Below, one piece after another: positions 9,121 through 17,079 of a stretch of DNA of 64,000 bases. Both the position numbers and the translations under genes were made by a program. Location: positions 178,303 through 242,302 of the forward strand of contig NZ_JADKPO010000002.1 in the NCBI RefSeq assembly GCF_015352445.1, written 5' to 3'. The DNA is from Nocardioides agariphilus (GTDB lineage Bacteria; Actinomycetota; Actinomycetes; Propionibacteriales; Nocardioidaceae). Below the pieces are notes generated by a model. That model worked only from the letters and a program-made list of their open reading frames with translations. It did not search any database and was not told the origin of the DNA. Each line of letters begins with the position of its first letter. Within the stretch, counting starts at the first letter, position 1.

Positions 9121-9148
9121 CCTCCCGTACGCCGCGGCGTACGGGAGG
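9121..9148 (-). terminator. Perfect 28-bp palindrome, probable terminator of the lost aminopeptidase gene
   Basis: The segment is a perfect inverted repeat centred on CCGCGG, with 14-bp arms beginning CCTCCCGTACG. It lies 23 bp past the stop codon of the M28 aminopeptidase remnant. It would fold into a very strong hairpin on either strand. There is no clear U-tract. Confidence 0.5.
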
Positions 9149-9170
9149 ACCGGCCGGGTTCAGGCTGTCG

Positions 9171-9290
9171 TCAGTTGAGCACCGCCAGTCCCGATGCGTA
9201 GCTGAGCATCGCGAAGGCGATGGCATCGGAGTTGATGTCCAGCGCGGTCGTGCTGAGGTTGTCGATCGTGTCGCACGCCGCGTGAGAACC
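9171..9290 (-). pseudogene. C-terminal remnant of an M28-family aminopeptidase
   Basis: Thirty-nine codons on the minus strand end in a stop at 9173-9171 and contain ACDTIDNLSTTALDINSDA. This matches the end of secreted zinc aminopeptidases of family M28, which carry CDTxxN...ALDxNSDAIA. No start, signal peptide or metal-binding residues are present upstream, and homology stops abruptly near 9290. The gene was therefore truncated by a deletion or rearrangement that left only its 3' end and its terminator-like palindrome. The assignment rests on motif memory, not on a search. Confidence 0.6.
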
Positions 9291-9361
9291 AGGCCGCTGA
9301 CGGCGAGTCGAGACTCGACAGGACGAAAACCCCGCGACGGGTTGAACAACCGGCGGGCACG

Positions 9362-9763
9362 ATGGGGCGGATGGAGCTCCTGCGCGTCCCGACGCTGACC
9401 CAAGACGTCCCCTACGCCTACGCGGCGGTCACGCGGGCAGGGACCGTGTACGCCGCCGGGGCCTGCCCGCTCGACCAGGACGGGCAGGTCGTCGCGCCCG
9501 GAGACATCCCTGCCCAAGCCGCCCAGGTGATGGCCAACCTCGAGGAGGTGCTGCGCACCGCCGGCTGCGGACTGGGCGACGTGCTCAAGACGACGGTCTA
9601 CGTCGCGTCCTCGACGCGCTCGGACCTGGTCGCTGCATGGAACGTCGTGCGCGCGGCGTTCGGTGAGCACGACGCCCCATCGACCCTGCTCGGCGTGGCC
9701 GTGCTGGGGTACCCGGAGCAGCTGGTCGAGGTCGAGGCGGTGGCAGTCAGCCGAGAAGCATGA
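9362..9763 (+). CDS. RidA/YjgF family protein
   Basis: The 133-aa product has the RidA fold signature: YAAVTRAGTVYAAGACPLD near the start, then DVLKTTVYVAS and APSTLLGVAVLGYPEQLVEVEAVAV at the C-terminus. Classical members hydrolyse reactive enamine/imine intermediates. The Arg that binds the substrate carboxylate (normally in P-x-R-x) is replaced here (APSTLLGV), so this copy may have a different role. ATG 9371 (MELLRVP) is an alternative start. The downstream iron operon has its own promoter, so linkage is positional only. Confidence 0.75.
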   Translation: MGRMELLRVPTLTQDVPYAYAAVTRAGTVYAAGACPLDQDGQVVAPGDIPAQAAQVMANLEEVLRTAGCGLGDVLKTTVYVASSTRSDLVAAWNVVRAAFGEHDAPSTLLGVAVLGYPEQLVEVEAVAVSREA

Positions 9764-9764
9764 G

Positions 9765-9783
9765 TATGGTTAGGCTGCCCTAA
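9765..9783 (+). promoter_or_regulatory. Iron box (DtxR/IdeR-type operator) of the iron-transport operon
   Basis: TATGGTTAGGCTGCCCTAA matches 15 of 19 positions of the DtxR/IdeR consensus (TTAGGTTAGGCTAACCTAA). It contains TATGGT, a plausible -10 element, so bound repressor would block RNA polymerase. It lies 26 bp before the GTG of the transporter lipoprotein gene, which predicts induction on iron starvation. Confidence 0.72.
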
Positions 9784-9809
9784 CATCCAGCTTCCCCTGT
9801 GAGGTTGCC

Positions 9810-10823
9810 GTGCAGCGCCCCGCCGTCCTTCTGCGTCTTGTCGCCCTGTCGCTCGTGACCGCCGTGGCAGCAACCGGGTGCTCGGGCGACGACGGGCCCT
9901 CGATCGTGGTCTACAACGCCCAGCACGAGCAGCTGCTCGAGGAGATCGCCCCGCTGTTCACCAAGCAGACCGGGATCAAGGTCGAGCTGCGCAGCGGCGA
10001 CGACGCAGAGCTCTCGGCCCAGCTGGTGCAAGAAGGCGACGCCTCGCCGGCCGACGTGTTCCTGACCGAGAACTCACCGGCCATGTCGGCGGTCGAGCGT
10101 GCGGGGCTGCTCGCCCCCCTGGACCCAGCAGCACTGGAGCCGATCCCGGCGCAGTACCGCCCCGAGAGCGGCCTGTGGACCGGCTTCGTGGCCCGCTCGA
10201 CGGTCCTGGTCTACAACCCCGACCTGATCTCCGAGAGTGAGCTGCCGAGCTCGATCCTGGACCTCGCGAAGCCGGAGTATGCCGGAAAGGTGTCGTTCTC
10301 GCCGACCGGTGCCGACTTCCAGGCCATCGTCGCCGCCGTGCTCGATCTCGAGGGCGAGGACGCCACGCGCGAGTGGCTGGCCGGGCTGAAGGCCAACGGC
10401 ACCGTCTACGACGGCAACAACGTCGTGCTCGAGTCGGTCAACGCCGGTGAGTCCGCGATCGGCATCGAGTACCACTACTACTGGTACCGCGACCACAAGG
10501 AGTCCGGCGAGAACAGCGACAACAGCTCGCTCTACTTCTTCGGCGACCAGGACCCCGGTGCATTCTTGTCCATCTCCGGGGCCGGGGTGCTGAAGTCCAG
10601 CGACCATGCCGATGATGCCCAGAAGTTCGTCGCCTTCTTGACCAGTGAGGAGGGCCAGCAGGCGCTGGCCGACAGCTACGCGCTGGAGTACCCCCTCAAC
10701 CCCGCGGTCTCGCTCGACCCGTCCGTCAAGCCGCTCTCGGAGCTGCAGCCGCCGGCCATCGACATCTCCGACCTCGACGGCGCCACCGTCATCGCCTTGA
10801 TGACCGAGGCGGGATTCCTCTGA
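9810..10823 (+). CDS. Ferric-iron ABC transporter substrate-binding lipoprotein
   Basis: The 337-aa product has a signal peptide ending in a lipobox (AVAATGC) and then the FbpA-type fold, starting IVVYNAQHEQLLEEIAPLFTKQTGIKVELRSG. The EYHYYWYRD segment (about residue 217) carries the tyrosine cluster at the position where FbpA-like proteins bind Fe3+ with paired tyrosines. GTG 9810 follows GAGG. It is the first gene of an iron-box operon with permease, ATPase and a carrier/acyltransferase fusion, and delivers iron, or possibly a simple iron chelate, from the cell surface. Confidence 0.85.
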   Translation: MQRPAVLLRLVALSLVTAVAATGCSGDDGPSIVVYNAQHEQLLEEIAPLFTKQTGIKVELRSGDDAELSAQLVQEGDASPADVFLTENSPAMSAVERAGLLAPLDPAALEPIPAQYRPESGLWTGFVARSTVLVYNPDLISESELPSSILDLAKPEYAGKVSFSPTGADFQAIVAAVLDLEGEDATREWLAGLKANGTVYDGNNVVLESVNAGESAIGIEYHYYWYRDHKESGENSDNSSLYFFGDQDPGAFLSISGAGVLKSSDHADDAQKFVAFLTSEEGQQALADSYALEYPLNPAVSLDPSVKPLSELQPPAIDISDLDGATVIALMTEAGFL

Positions 10824-10882
10824 GTAGCACGCTGCTCGCCGCCGACCGTCCGCACACCCGGGAGCGTGACCCGGGGCCGGGC

Positions 10883-12418
10883 GTGGTCCTGGCCGTGCTC
10901 GGTCTGGTCGTCGCGGCGACCTGCCTGCTCCCGTTGGGCTACGTCGTCGTCTCCTCCGCCCAGCTCGGCGCCGGGGAGGCGGTCGACTTCCTGGTGCGAC
11001 CCCGGGTCGGGCAGCTGCTCTGGAACACAACCCGGCTGCTCGTCGCCGGCGTCGGTCTCAGCGTCGTGATCGGCGTCGGGTGTGCCTGGCTGGTGGTCCG
11101 CACCAACCTCCGAGCCGGCCACCTCTGGCACGGGGTGCTCGCCGCTCCGCTCGCCGTACCCGCCTTCGTCAACGGCTACGGCTGGGTGTCCACCACCCAC
11201 GCCGTGCAGTCCTACGGCGGCGCGGTGCTGGTCGTCAGCCTGTCGTACTACCCGCTCGTCTACCTGCCGACGGTCGCTGCGCTGCGTCGGCTCGACCCCG
11301 GTCTGGAGGAGGTCGCCGCGGCTCTGGGCCACGGCCCGGTCGCGAGCTTCGCGCGGGTCGTGCTGCCGGCGATCAGCCCGGCGGTGCTGGGTGGCGCCCT
11401 GCTCGTCGGGCTCCACCTGCTGGGCGAGTACGGCGCTCTGCAGATCCTCAACTACCCCACGCTGACGACCGGGATCCTCGACCAGTACCGCACGAGCTTC
11501 AACGGACCGGCGGCGACGCTGCTCGCTCTCGTGCTGGTGGCGTTCTGCCTGCTGCTGCTGGGGGTCGAGCTGCTCGCCCGCGGCCGCCGTCGACACTCGC
11601 GAGTCGGATCGGGGGTGAGCAGGACAGCGACGCGCGTCCGGCTCGGGGCGTGGAGCCCCGTGGTACTCACCGGTGTCGGGGGGCTGGTGGTGCTGGCCCT
11701 CGGCGTGCCTCTCGCGAGCCTCGGCCGATGGCTGGTGCGCGGCGCGTCCACCGAGTTCCCGCTCGGCGACCTGGTCGCCGCCACCGGCACCACCGTCGGC
11801 CTGGCGCTCGCCGGCGGAGTCGTGGCCACCATCGCCGCGCTGCCCGTGGCGTGGCTCGCGGTCCGCCACCGCGGCCTGTTCGCCACCACCCTCGAACGCA
11901 GCGTCTACCCGGCCAACGCGCTCCCGGGCATCGTCGTGGCGCTGGCGCTGGTCACGGTGTCGATCCGGTCGGTGCCGGCGCTCTACCAGACCGTGCCGCT
12001 GCTCGTGCTCGGCTACGTCATCCTCTTCCTGCCGCGCGCGGTCGTCAGCGTGCGCGGCACCCTCGAGCTCGCCCCGCCGGTGCTCGAGGACGTGGCGAGA
12101 TCCCTGGGCTGCAGCGACGCGGCTGCGGCCCGACGCGTCACCCTGCCGCTCGTCCTGCCTGGCCTGGGCGCCAGCCTGGCTCTCGTCTCGCTGGCCGTCA
12201 GCACCGAGCTGACCGCGACCCTGCTCCTCTCGCCGATCGGCACCTCGACGCTGGCCACGGAGTTCTGGCAGAAGGCGTACTCCGTCGAGTACGGCGCGGC
12301 CGCCCCCTACGCGGCGCTCCTGATCCTGCTGTCGATCCCCGCCACGTGGCTGCTCTCGCGAGCCGCCAACAGCAGCGGGCTGAGGTCGGCCCTCCGCCCC
12401 CTGGGAGCCGTGTCATGA
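10883..12418 (+). CDS. Iron ABC transporter permease (fused two-unit FbpB type)
   Basis: The roughly 511-aa membrane protein contains two BPD-transporter permease units of about six helices each. The EAA-like loops read LEEVAAALGHGPVASFARVVLP near residue 143 and LEDVARSLGCSDAAAARRVTLP near residue 404. This duplicated architecture is typical of ferric-iron (Fbp/Sfu) permeases. GTG 10883 is the first usable start in frame, 59 nt after the lipoprotein stop; it begins almost directly with the first helix, so a non-standard upstream start remains possible. The stop overlaps the ATPase start (ATGA). Confidence 0.83.
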   Translation: MVLAVLGLVVAATCLLPLGYVVVSSAQLGAGEAVDFLVRPRVGQLLWNTTRLLVAGVGLSVVIGVGCAWLVVRTNLRAGHLWHGVLAAPLAVPAFVNGYGWVSTTHAVQSYGGAVLVVSLSYYPLVYLPTVAALRRLDPGLEEVAAALGHGPVASFARVVLPAISPAVLGGALLVGLHLLGEYGALQILNYPTLTTGILDQYRTSFNGPAATLLALVLVAFCLLLLGVELLARGRRRHSRVGSGVSRTATRVRLGAWSPVVLTGVGGLVVLALGVPLASLGRWLVRGASTEFPLGDLVAATGTTVGLALAGGVVATIAALPVAWLAVRHRGLFATTLERSVYPANALPGIVVALALVTVSIRSVPALYQTVPLLVLGYVILFLPRAVVSVRGTLELAPPVLEDVARSLGCSDAAAARRVTLPLVLPGLGASLALVSLAVSTELTATLLLSPIGTSTLATEFWQKAYSVEYGAAAPYAALLILLSIPATWLLSRAANSSGLRSALRPLGAVS

Positions 12419-13500
12419 CCGCGGGACCCGGGCGTGCTGCCGGCCTTCGGGTCCAGGGCCTGCGCAAGTCGTTCGGCGACACCGTCGTGCTCGATGGTGT
12501 CGACCTCGACGTGCCCGACGGCATCACCGCCGTGCTGGGTGCGTCGGGCTGCGGCAAGACCACCCTGCTCCGTCTGGTCGCGGGGTTCCTCGAGCCGGAC
12601 GGCGGCACCATCACCATCGGCGACCGCATGGTCGCGGGCGGGGGACGTCCCGTGCCGGCCCGCCGGCGACGCGTCGGGTACGTGCCGCAGGAGGGCGCGC
12701 TGTTCCCGCATCTCGACGTGTCCGCCAACGTCGCCTTCGGGCTCGCCCGCGGCGAGCGTCGGTCGGCGCGTGTGCGCGAGGTCCTCGACCTCGTCGAGCT
12801 GCCCTCCTCGGTTGCCCACCGTCAGCCGCACGAGCTCTCGGGTGGCCAGCAGCAGCGGGTGGCGCTGGCCCGCGCCCTCGCACCACAGCCGGGTCTGGTC
12901 CTCCTCGACGAACCCTTCTCCTCCCTCGACGCGGGGCTGCGCGAGGACACCGGCCGCGCCGTCGCGCGTGCCTTGCGCGCCAGCGGATCGACGGCCGTGC
13001 TGGTCACCCACGACCAGGGTGAGGCGCTGTCGCTGGCCGACCAGGTCGCGGTGATGGCCGCTGGCCGATTCCTCCAGATCTCACCGCCAGGAGAGATCTA
13101 CCTGCGCCCTGCCTCGCCAGAGGTGGCGGCCTTCGTCGGCCACGCCACCCAGCTGCGGGGCACCGCCGGCGGACGCACGGCGAGGTGCGACCTGGGCGAG
13201 CTCGGCCTGCTCGCGGACGCCTCGGGACCGGTGCTGATCGTCGTACGCCCCGAGCAGGTCAACGTGATCCCCGACCGTTCGAGCGGTGCCGGCGGGGCCG
13301 ACGGGGCCGACGGGGTGCGCGCCGAGGTCCTCGACGTGAGCTACTTCGGGCACGACGCGACGCTGCGCGCACGCATCCACGACCGCGACACCGTGGTGAT
13401 CTCGCGGGTCCCGGCCGGCGGCGTTCCGGCCCCCGGCACCTCGGTGTGCCTGCGCGTGTCGGGCGAGGTCCTGGCCTTCCCGCTCGAGGGCCCGCGTTGA
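12415..13500 (+). CDS. Iron ABC transporter ATP-binding protein (FbpC type)
   Basis: The 361-aa ATPase has Walker A GASGCGKTT near residue 43, Q-loop VPQEGALFPH, signature LSGGQQQRVALARAL, Walker B LVLLDEP and switch His VTHD. A C-terminal regulatory TOBE-like region follows (VRPEQVNVIP). It energises the permease encoded just upstream, with which it overlaps by 4 nt (ATGA). The open frame extends far upstream, but translation before 12415 has no similarity. The stop overlaps the start of the next gene (TTGA), indicating translational coupling. Confidence 0.87.
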   Translation: MTAGPGRAAGLRVQGLRKSFGDTVVLDGVDLDVPDGITAVLGASGCGKTTLLRLVAGFLEPDGGTITIGDRMVAGGGRPVPARRRRVGYVPQEGALFPHLDVSANVAFGLARGERRSARVREVLDLVELPSSVAHRQPHELSGGQQQRVALARALAPQPGLVLLDEPFSSLDAGLREDTGRAVARALRASGSTAVLVTHDQGEALSLADQVAVMAAGRFLQISPPGEIYLRPASPEVAAFVGHATQLRGTAGGRTARCDLGELGLLADASGPVLIVVRPEQVNVIPDRSSGAGGADGADGVRAEVLDVSYFGHDATLRARIHDRDTVVISRVPAGGVPAPGTSVCLRVSGEVLAFPLEGPR

Positions 13501-16064
13501 CGGTCGAGCAACGGCTGGACGCCTGTCCGCTTCTCGGGGGACGCCCCGGAGACCTCGCGCTGCGCAGTACTGCCGAGACCGTGACGTATGCCGAGCTGGC
13601 CCAGCGCGTCGACCGGCGCTCGGCCCTCCTCGGGACCACCCGCCGGTTGGTGCTGGTCGAGGCCGCCAACGACGTCGAGAGTGTGGTGACCTACCTCGCG
13701 GCGCTCGCGGGCCGCCATCCGGTGCTGCTGGCGGCGCCGGGCGACGTGGACCGACACGTCGAGCTGGCCGAGGCCTACCGACCCGACGTCATCCACCGCG
13801 CCGGGGCGGCGCTGCGGGAGGTACGTGAGGGCTCTGCGCACGACCTGCACCCCGACCTCGCCGTGCTGTTGAGCACGTCCGGCTCGACCGGGTCGCCCAA
13901 GCTGGTGCGGCTGTCGCTCGACAATGTCGTCGCCAACGCGCAGAGCATCGCCGACTACCTCGGCATCCGCGCCGCGGACAGCGCGATCACCTCGTTGCCC
14001 CTGCACTACTGCTACGGCCTGTCGGTCCTCAACAGCCATCTCGTCGGGGGAGCGGCGGTCGTGCTGACCGACCTCTCGGTCTCCGACGAGTGCTTCTGGG
14101 CGCTCGCGACCGAGGCCCGGGTGACGAGCCTGGCGGGGGTGCCCTACACCTTCGACCTCCTCGACGCCTCCGGCTTCGGCGACCGCGATCTGCCGCACCT
14201 GCGCTACCTCACCCAAGCCGGCGGCCGGATGGCACCCGACCGCGTACGCGAGTGGGCGCAGCTGGGCAGGGAGCGCGGGTTCGACCTGTTCGTGATGTAC
14301 GGCCAGACCGAGGCCACGGCGCGGATGGCCTACCTCCCACCTGACCTTGCCCTCGAGCGACCCGAGGCGGTGGGCATCGCGATCCCGGGCGGGAGCTTCC
14401 GCCTGGCCGGTGTCAACGGGACACCCGTGCACGTCGGCGAGCTGGTCTACACGGGCCCCAACGTGATGATGGGGTACGCCGAGACACCGGCCGACCTGGC
14501 CCGAGGCGCCGAGCTGGCCGAGCTGCGCACGGGTGACCTGGCCAGGCAGGCCGACGACGGGCTGTGGGAGGTCGTCGGCAGGCTCGGCCGGCACGCGAAG
14601 CTGTTCGGTCTCAGGCTCGATCTCGACCGGGTCGAGCAGGTCCTGGCCGACCGCGGACGGCCCGTCCGCGTCCTGGTCCACGACGAGCGTCTCTGGGTGT
14701 TCACCGAGCAGGCGCGCTCGGTCGAGCGCACCCTGCGCGCGGTGGTCGACCTCACCGGACTGCCGGTCTCGGCCATCCGGGTCGTCAGGCTCGGGTCGCT
14801 GCCCCGCACCACCTCGGGCAAGCCCGACTACGGTGCGTTGACCCGTCACGCGACCCAGGTGGCCTCGCAGACGAGCACCGACGACCCCGGTGCCGGCGCC
14901 GAGGGCATCCGCGACCTCTTCGCCGTGGTCCTGGGCCGACCTGACGCGACCGTGCGCGACAGCTTCGTGGATCTCGGGGGTGACTCCCTGTCCTACGTGG
15001 AGGTCTCCACGCGTCTGGGCCGGGTGCTCGGCACGCTGCCCGCGGGTTGGCAGCGGCTCTCGCCGACGGCTCTCTCCACGGCACGCCGCCCTCGACGCCG
15101 CTTCACGATGCCTGTCGACCTCTCGGTCGTGCTGCGTGCGGTCGCCGTGCTGCTCATCCTGGTCAGCCATGCCGACATCGCCCAGCTACAAGGGGGCGCC
15201 CACGTCCTGCTGGCCGTCGCCGGCTACAACCTGGCCCGGTTCCAGCTCGCGATGTCCGACCGGGTGGCGCGCGTGCGCGGGATCCTCAGGTCGGCGGCGG
15301 CCGTTGCCATACCGACAGCCGTGTGGATCGGTGCCGTCGCCGTGGTCGCCGGCGAGTACAGGTGGCAGACCGCACTGTTCCTCAACGGGCTCACCGGCAC
15401 CTCGCGCTGGAGCGACGACTGGCAGTTCTGGTTCCTCGAGGCACTGGTGTGGAGCTATTTGGCGGTCGCGGCGGTGATGGCAGTGCCAGGCGTGTTCCGA
15501 TGGTCGCGGCGATCCCCCTTCGGCGTGGCGCTGGCAGCGCTCGCAGTCGCGCTGCTGGTGAGGTTCGCGGTCGTCGGGGTGCAGGCCGGGCCCGTCGAGC
15601 GGTACGAGGCGGCCGCGGTGCTCTGGTGCCTGGCCCTTGGCTGGGCGGCGGCCGTGGCGGGCACCTTGCGTCGCAGGGCGCTGGTCGCCGTGCTCGCCGT
15701 GGTGTCGGCCATCGGCTTCTTCGGCGACGCCCAGCGTGAGCTGATCGTCGTGACAGGAGTGGCGCTGCTGCTCGTCGACCGGGCCGTGCCCGTGCCGCGG
15801 CTGCTGGGCCGCGTGGTCCACGTGGTGGCCGCCGCGTCGTTGTGGATCTACCTCACCCAGTGGCAGGTCTACCCCGGCATCGAGGACGCGGGTCATCCCT
15901 ACCTGGCGGTGCTGGCGGCGCTCGCGGTCGGCGTCGGCGTCCACGAGCTGTACGAGCGCGTCATCCCCAGAGTGCGCGCCCGACGAGGTCGGCGGCCCAC
16001 GCGGCGTACCTCTTCGAGGGCCACCCCCGCTCGCGCACGAGCACCGCGTGCAGCTGAGGGCTGA
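13497..16064 (+). CDS. Adenylation - carrier protein - membrane acyltransferase fusion
   Basis: The 855-aa product begins at TTG 13497, overlapping the ATPase stop. Residues about 1-455 are an AMP-binding adenylation domain: A3 LLSTSGSTGSPK, A5 MYGQTEATARM, A7 ELRTGDLA, A10 LPRTTSGK with the catalytic Lys. Residues about 470-545 are a carrier domain with the phosphopantetheine serine in DLGGDSLSYVEV. From about residue 545 there are roughly ten membrane helices resembling acyltransferase family 3 (LRAVAVLLILVSHADIAQ). There is no condensation or thioesterase domain. It should activate a small acid, load it on its own carrier and pass it to a membrane-side acceptor. Its place in an iron-box operon suggests a role in making or modifying an iron ligand. 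The last 35 residues are Arg/Ala rich and antisense to the TetR gene. Confidence 0.8.
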   Translation: MTVEQRLDACPLLGGRPGDLALRSTAETVTYAELAQRVDRRSALLGTTRRLVLVEAANDVESVVTYLAALAGRHPVLLAAPGDVDRHVELAEAYRPDVIHRAGAALREVREGSAHDLHPDLAVLLSTSGSTGSPKLVRLSLDNVVANAQSIADYLGIRAADSAITSLPLHYCYGLSVLNSHLVGGAAVVLTDLSVSDECFWALATEARVTSLAGVPYTFDLLDASGFGDRDLPHLRYLTQAGGRMAPDRVREWAQLGRERGFDLFVMYGQTEATARMAYLPPDLALERPEAVGIAIPGGSFRLAGVNGTPVHVGELVYTGPNVMMGYAETPADLARGAELAELRTGDLARQADDGLWEVVGRLGRHAKLFGLRLDLDRVEQVLADRGRPVRVLVHDERLWVFTEQARSVERTLRAVVDLTGLPVSAIRVVRLGSLPRTTSGKPDYGALTRHATQVASQTSTDDPGAGAEGIRDLFAVVLGRPDATVRDSFVDLGGDSLSYVEVSTRLGRVLGTLPAGWQRLSPTALSTARRPRRRFTMPVDLSVVLRAVAVLLILVSHADIAQLQGGAHVLLAVAGYNLARFQLAMSDRVARVRGILRSAAAVAIPTAVWIGAVAVVAGEYRWQTALFLNGLTGTSRWSDDWQFWFLEALVWSYLAVAAVMAVPGVFRWSRRSPFGVALAALAVALLVRFAVVGVQAGPVERYEAAAVLWCLALGWAAAVAGTLRRRALVAVLAVVSAIGFFGDAQRELIVVTGVALLLVDRAVPVPRLLGRVVHVVAAASLWIYLTQWQVYPGIEDAGHPYLAVLAALAVGVGVHELYERVIPRVRARRGRRPTRRTSSRATPARARAPRAAEG

Positions 16065-16566
16065 GCACGCCGTAGACGACGTCGGAGGCACGTCGGGTCG
16101 TCACGCCGCGCGCCAACGGCCGCAGGGCCCGTAGCCGGTGCACCAGGTGCGTGGCCGCCTGCGATCGCGCGGCGTCCTGCCAGGCGCACACCTCCTCGAC
16201 CGCCTCGTCGGCTCCAGCTGCCGAGGTGGCCGCAAGTGCGAGCGCACCCGTGGCGTCCAGCGCCCGGACCGCCTCGTCGACCAGGATCGTGAGGGCGCGA
16301 TCCGCATCGGACTCGGCGATCCGGCCGGTCGGGGCCGGCGTGGCCCGCTCGATGGCCGCGCGCAGCAAGGCGGCCTTGGTGCCGAAGGCGAAGTAGACAC
16401 TCTGCACCGACATCCCTGCCCCCGCCGCGACGGCTTCCATGGTGGTGCCCGCGAAGCCGACCGTGGCGAAGAGGCCTCCCGCAGACTCGACCATGGCGTC
16501 GCGATTGGCCTGCTTCTGCTGGCGTTTGACGTCGATCGGGCGCCGAGTGTCGTCGCGGGAGGTCAT
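15961..16566 (-). CDS. TetR family transcriptional regulator
   Basis: The 201-aa repressor has an N-terminal helix-turn-helix at about residues 20-66 (MVESAGGLFATVGFAGTTMEAVAAGAGMSVQSVYFAFGTKAALL) and a variable ligand-binding C-terminal domain. The start is ATG 16566. Upstream lies a perfect 23-bp palindrome, so autorepression is likely. Its 3' end overlaps the acyltransferase fusion gene by 104 bp on the opposite strand. The ligand is unknown. Target genes other than itself are not evident, although the 6C RNA region just beyond the operator is close. Confidence 0.87.
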   Translation of the reverse strand: MTSRDDTRRPIDVKRQQKQANRDAMVESAGGLFATVGFAGTTMEAVAAGAGMSVQSVYFAFGTKAALLRAAIERATPAPTGRIAESDADRALTILVDEAVRALDATGALALAATSAAGADEAVEEVCAWQDAARSQAATHLVHRLRALRPLARGVTTRRASDVVYGVLSPQLHAVLVRERGWPSKRYAAWAADLVGRALWG

Positions 16567-16588
16567 GCTGCCAGCCTACTGGAGTGCC

Positions 16589-16611
16589 ACTTTAGAGTGA
16601 CACTCTAAAGT
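16589..16611. promoter_or_regulatory. Perfect palindromic operator of the TetR gene
   Basis: ACTTTAGAGTG, one A, then CACTCTAAAGT form a perfect 23-bp dyad 22 bp upstream of the TetR start codon. A/T-rich arms and length suit a TetR dimer site. It is the only such palindrome near the gene. Confidence 0.72.
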
Positions 16612-16684
16612 CTGCCTCTGAGACCTCCCAGGCGCCGGCTGGACGCAGCTGTGGCCGGCGCCGCAGGCATGACCCCCGAAATAT

Positions 16685-16792
16685 GAAGGACCCCCTGCGG
16701 GGGGCCACAGGGGGTCGCTAGCACTGGTTGGGGGGAGTCCAGTGCATGAATCTCACGGTTGCCGGGGGGGTTTGACGCCCGCGAGATTTGTT
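16685..16792 (-). ncRNA. 6C-type small RNA with intrinsic terminator
   Basis: On the minus strand three successive hairpins each expose a run of cytosines. In order they are arms AATCTCGCG/CGTGAGATT (16788-16749, loop with 7 C), arms GCACTGG/CCAGTGC (16745-16721, loop ACTCCCCCCAA) and arms GACCCCCTG/CAGGGGGTC (16716-16689, loop with 6 C). The last is followed by CTTCATATTT and serves as the terminator. Paired hairpins with loops of six or more C define the actinobacterial 6C RNA, which includes mycobacterial B11. It is thought to act by base-pairing its C-rich loops with G-rich mRNA sites. The 5' end is not defined from sequence. Confidence 0.75.
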
Positions 16793-16799
16793 CACTTCG

Positions 16800-16832
16800 A
16801 TCGGGAGGCGGGGTCTTGGTTTGCCTCCCGAT
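16800..16832 (-). other. Stem-loop just upstream of the 6C RNA
   Basis: Perfect 10-bp arms ATCGGGAGGC and GCCTCCCGAT enclose a 13-nt loop. On the minus strand the loop contains CCCC, like the 6C hairpins. It could be the 5' part of the same RNA or an operator next to its promoter. The sequence alone does not decide. Confidence 0.45.
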
Positions 16833-17036
16833 GTTGACTCAACTTTACAGCGGTGGCACTTCTCGGGGGCGGAAACGAGAATTTCGGGGCCCCCTCGAAG
16901 AGGTGGTCTAGCACACTGTTAAACGGCCTCTGACCTGCGAAAACGTGCAGCCCTAGGGTGCCTGGGGGTAGCGATGCTGGACGAGCGTCAAAAGTCAAGA
17001 TCGACTTTTTGACCAGACCACTCCACGATGGTCTCC
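16833..17036. other. Non-coding stretch between the 6C RNA and the peptide gene
   Basis: No convincing gene is seen here. It holds a small inverted repeat, TTCTCG/CGAGAA (16860-16881), and a near-perfect one, GTCAAAAGTC/GACTTTTTGAC (16987-17013), ahead of the peptide gene. Promoters for both the 6C RNA (leftward) and the peptide (rightward) must lie in this stretch. Confidence 0.4.
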
Positions 17037-17057
17037 GACCGGACTAGTCAGCCGGTC
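17037..17057. promoter_or_regulatory. Candidate operator upstream of the secreted peptide gene
   Basis: Arms GACCGG and CCGGTC flank ACTAGTCAG, which contains the dyad GACTAGTC. The same CTAGTC/GACTAG elements form an inverted repeat upstream of the XRE-TPR regulator gene (18797-18814). This suggests one protein binds both promoters. Confidence 0.4.
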
Positions 17058-17079
17058 ACCTGTGAGAGGGAGATCCGTC

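Noticed and set aside
13185-13496. Longer start of the adenylation fusion overlapping the ATPase gene
   Set aside because: The upstream codons translate to Arg/Gly-rich sequence without similarity, while the adenylation fold begins right after TTG 13497.
16792-16998. 68-codon minus-strand reading frame over the region upstream of the 6C RNA
   Set aside because: It runs through two hairpins, has no ribosome site and no protein-like composition. The structured RNA explanation fits better.
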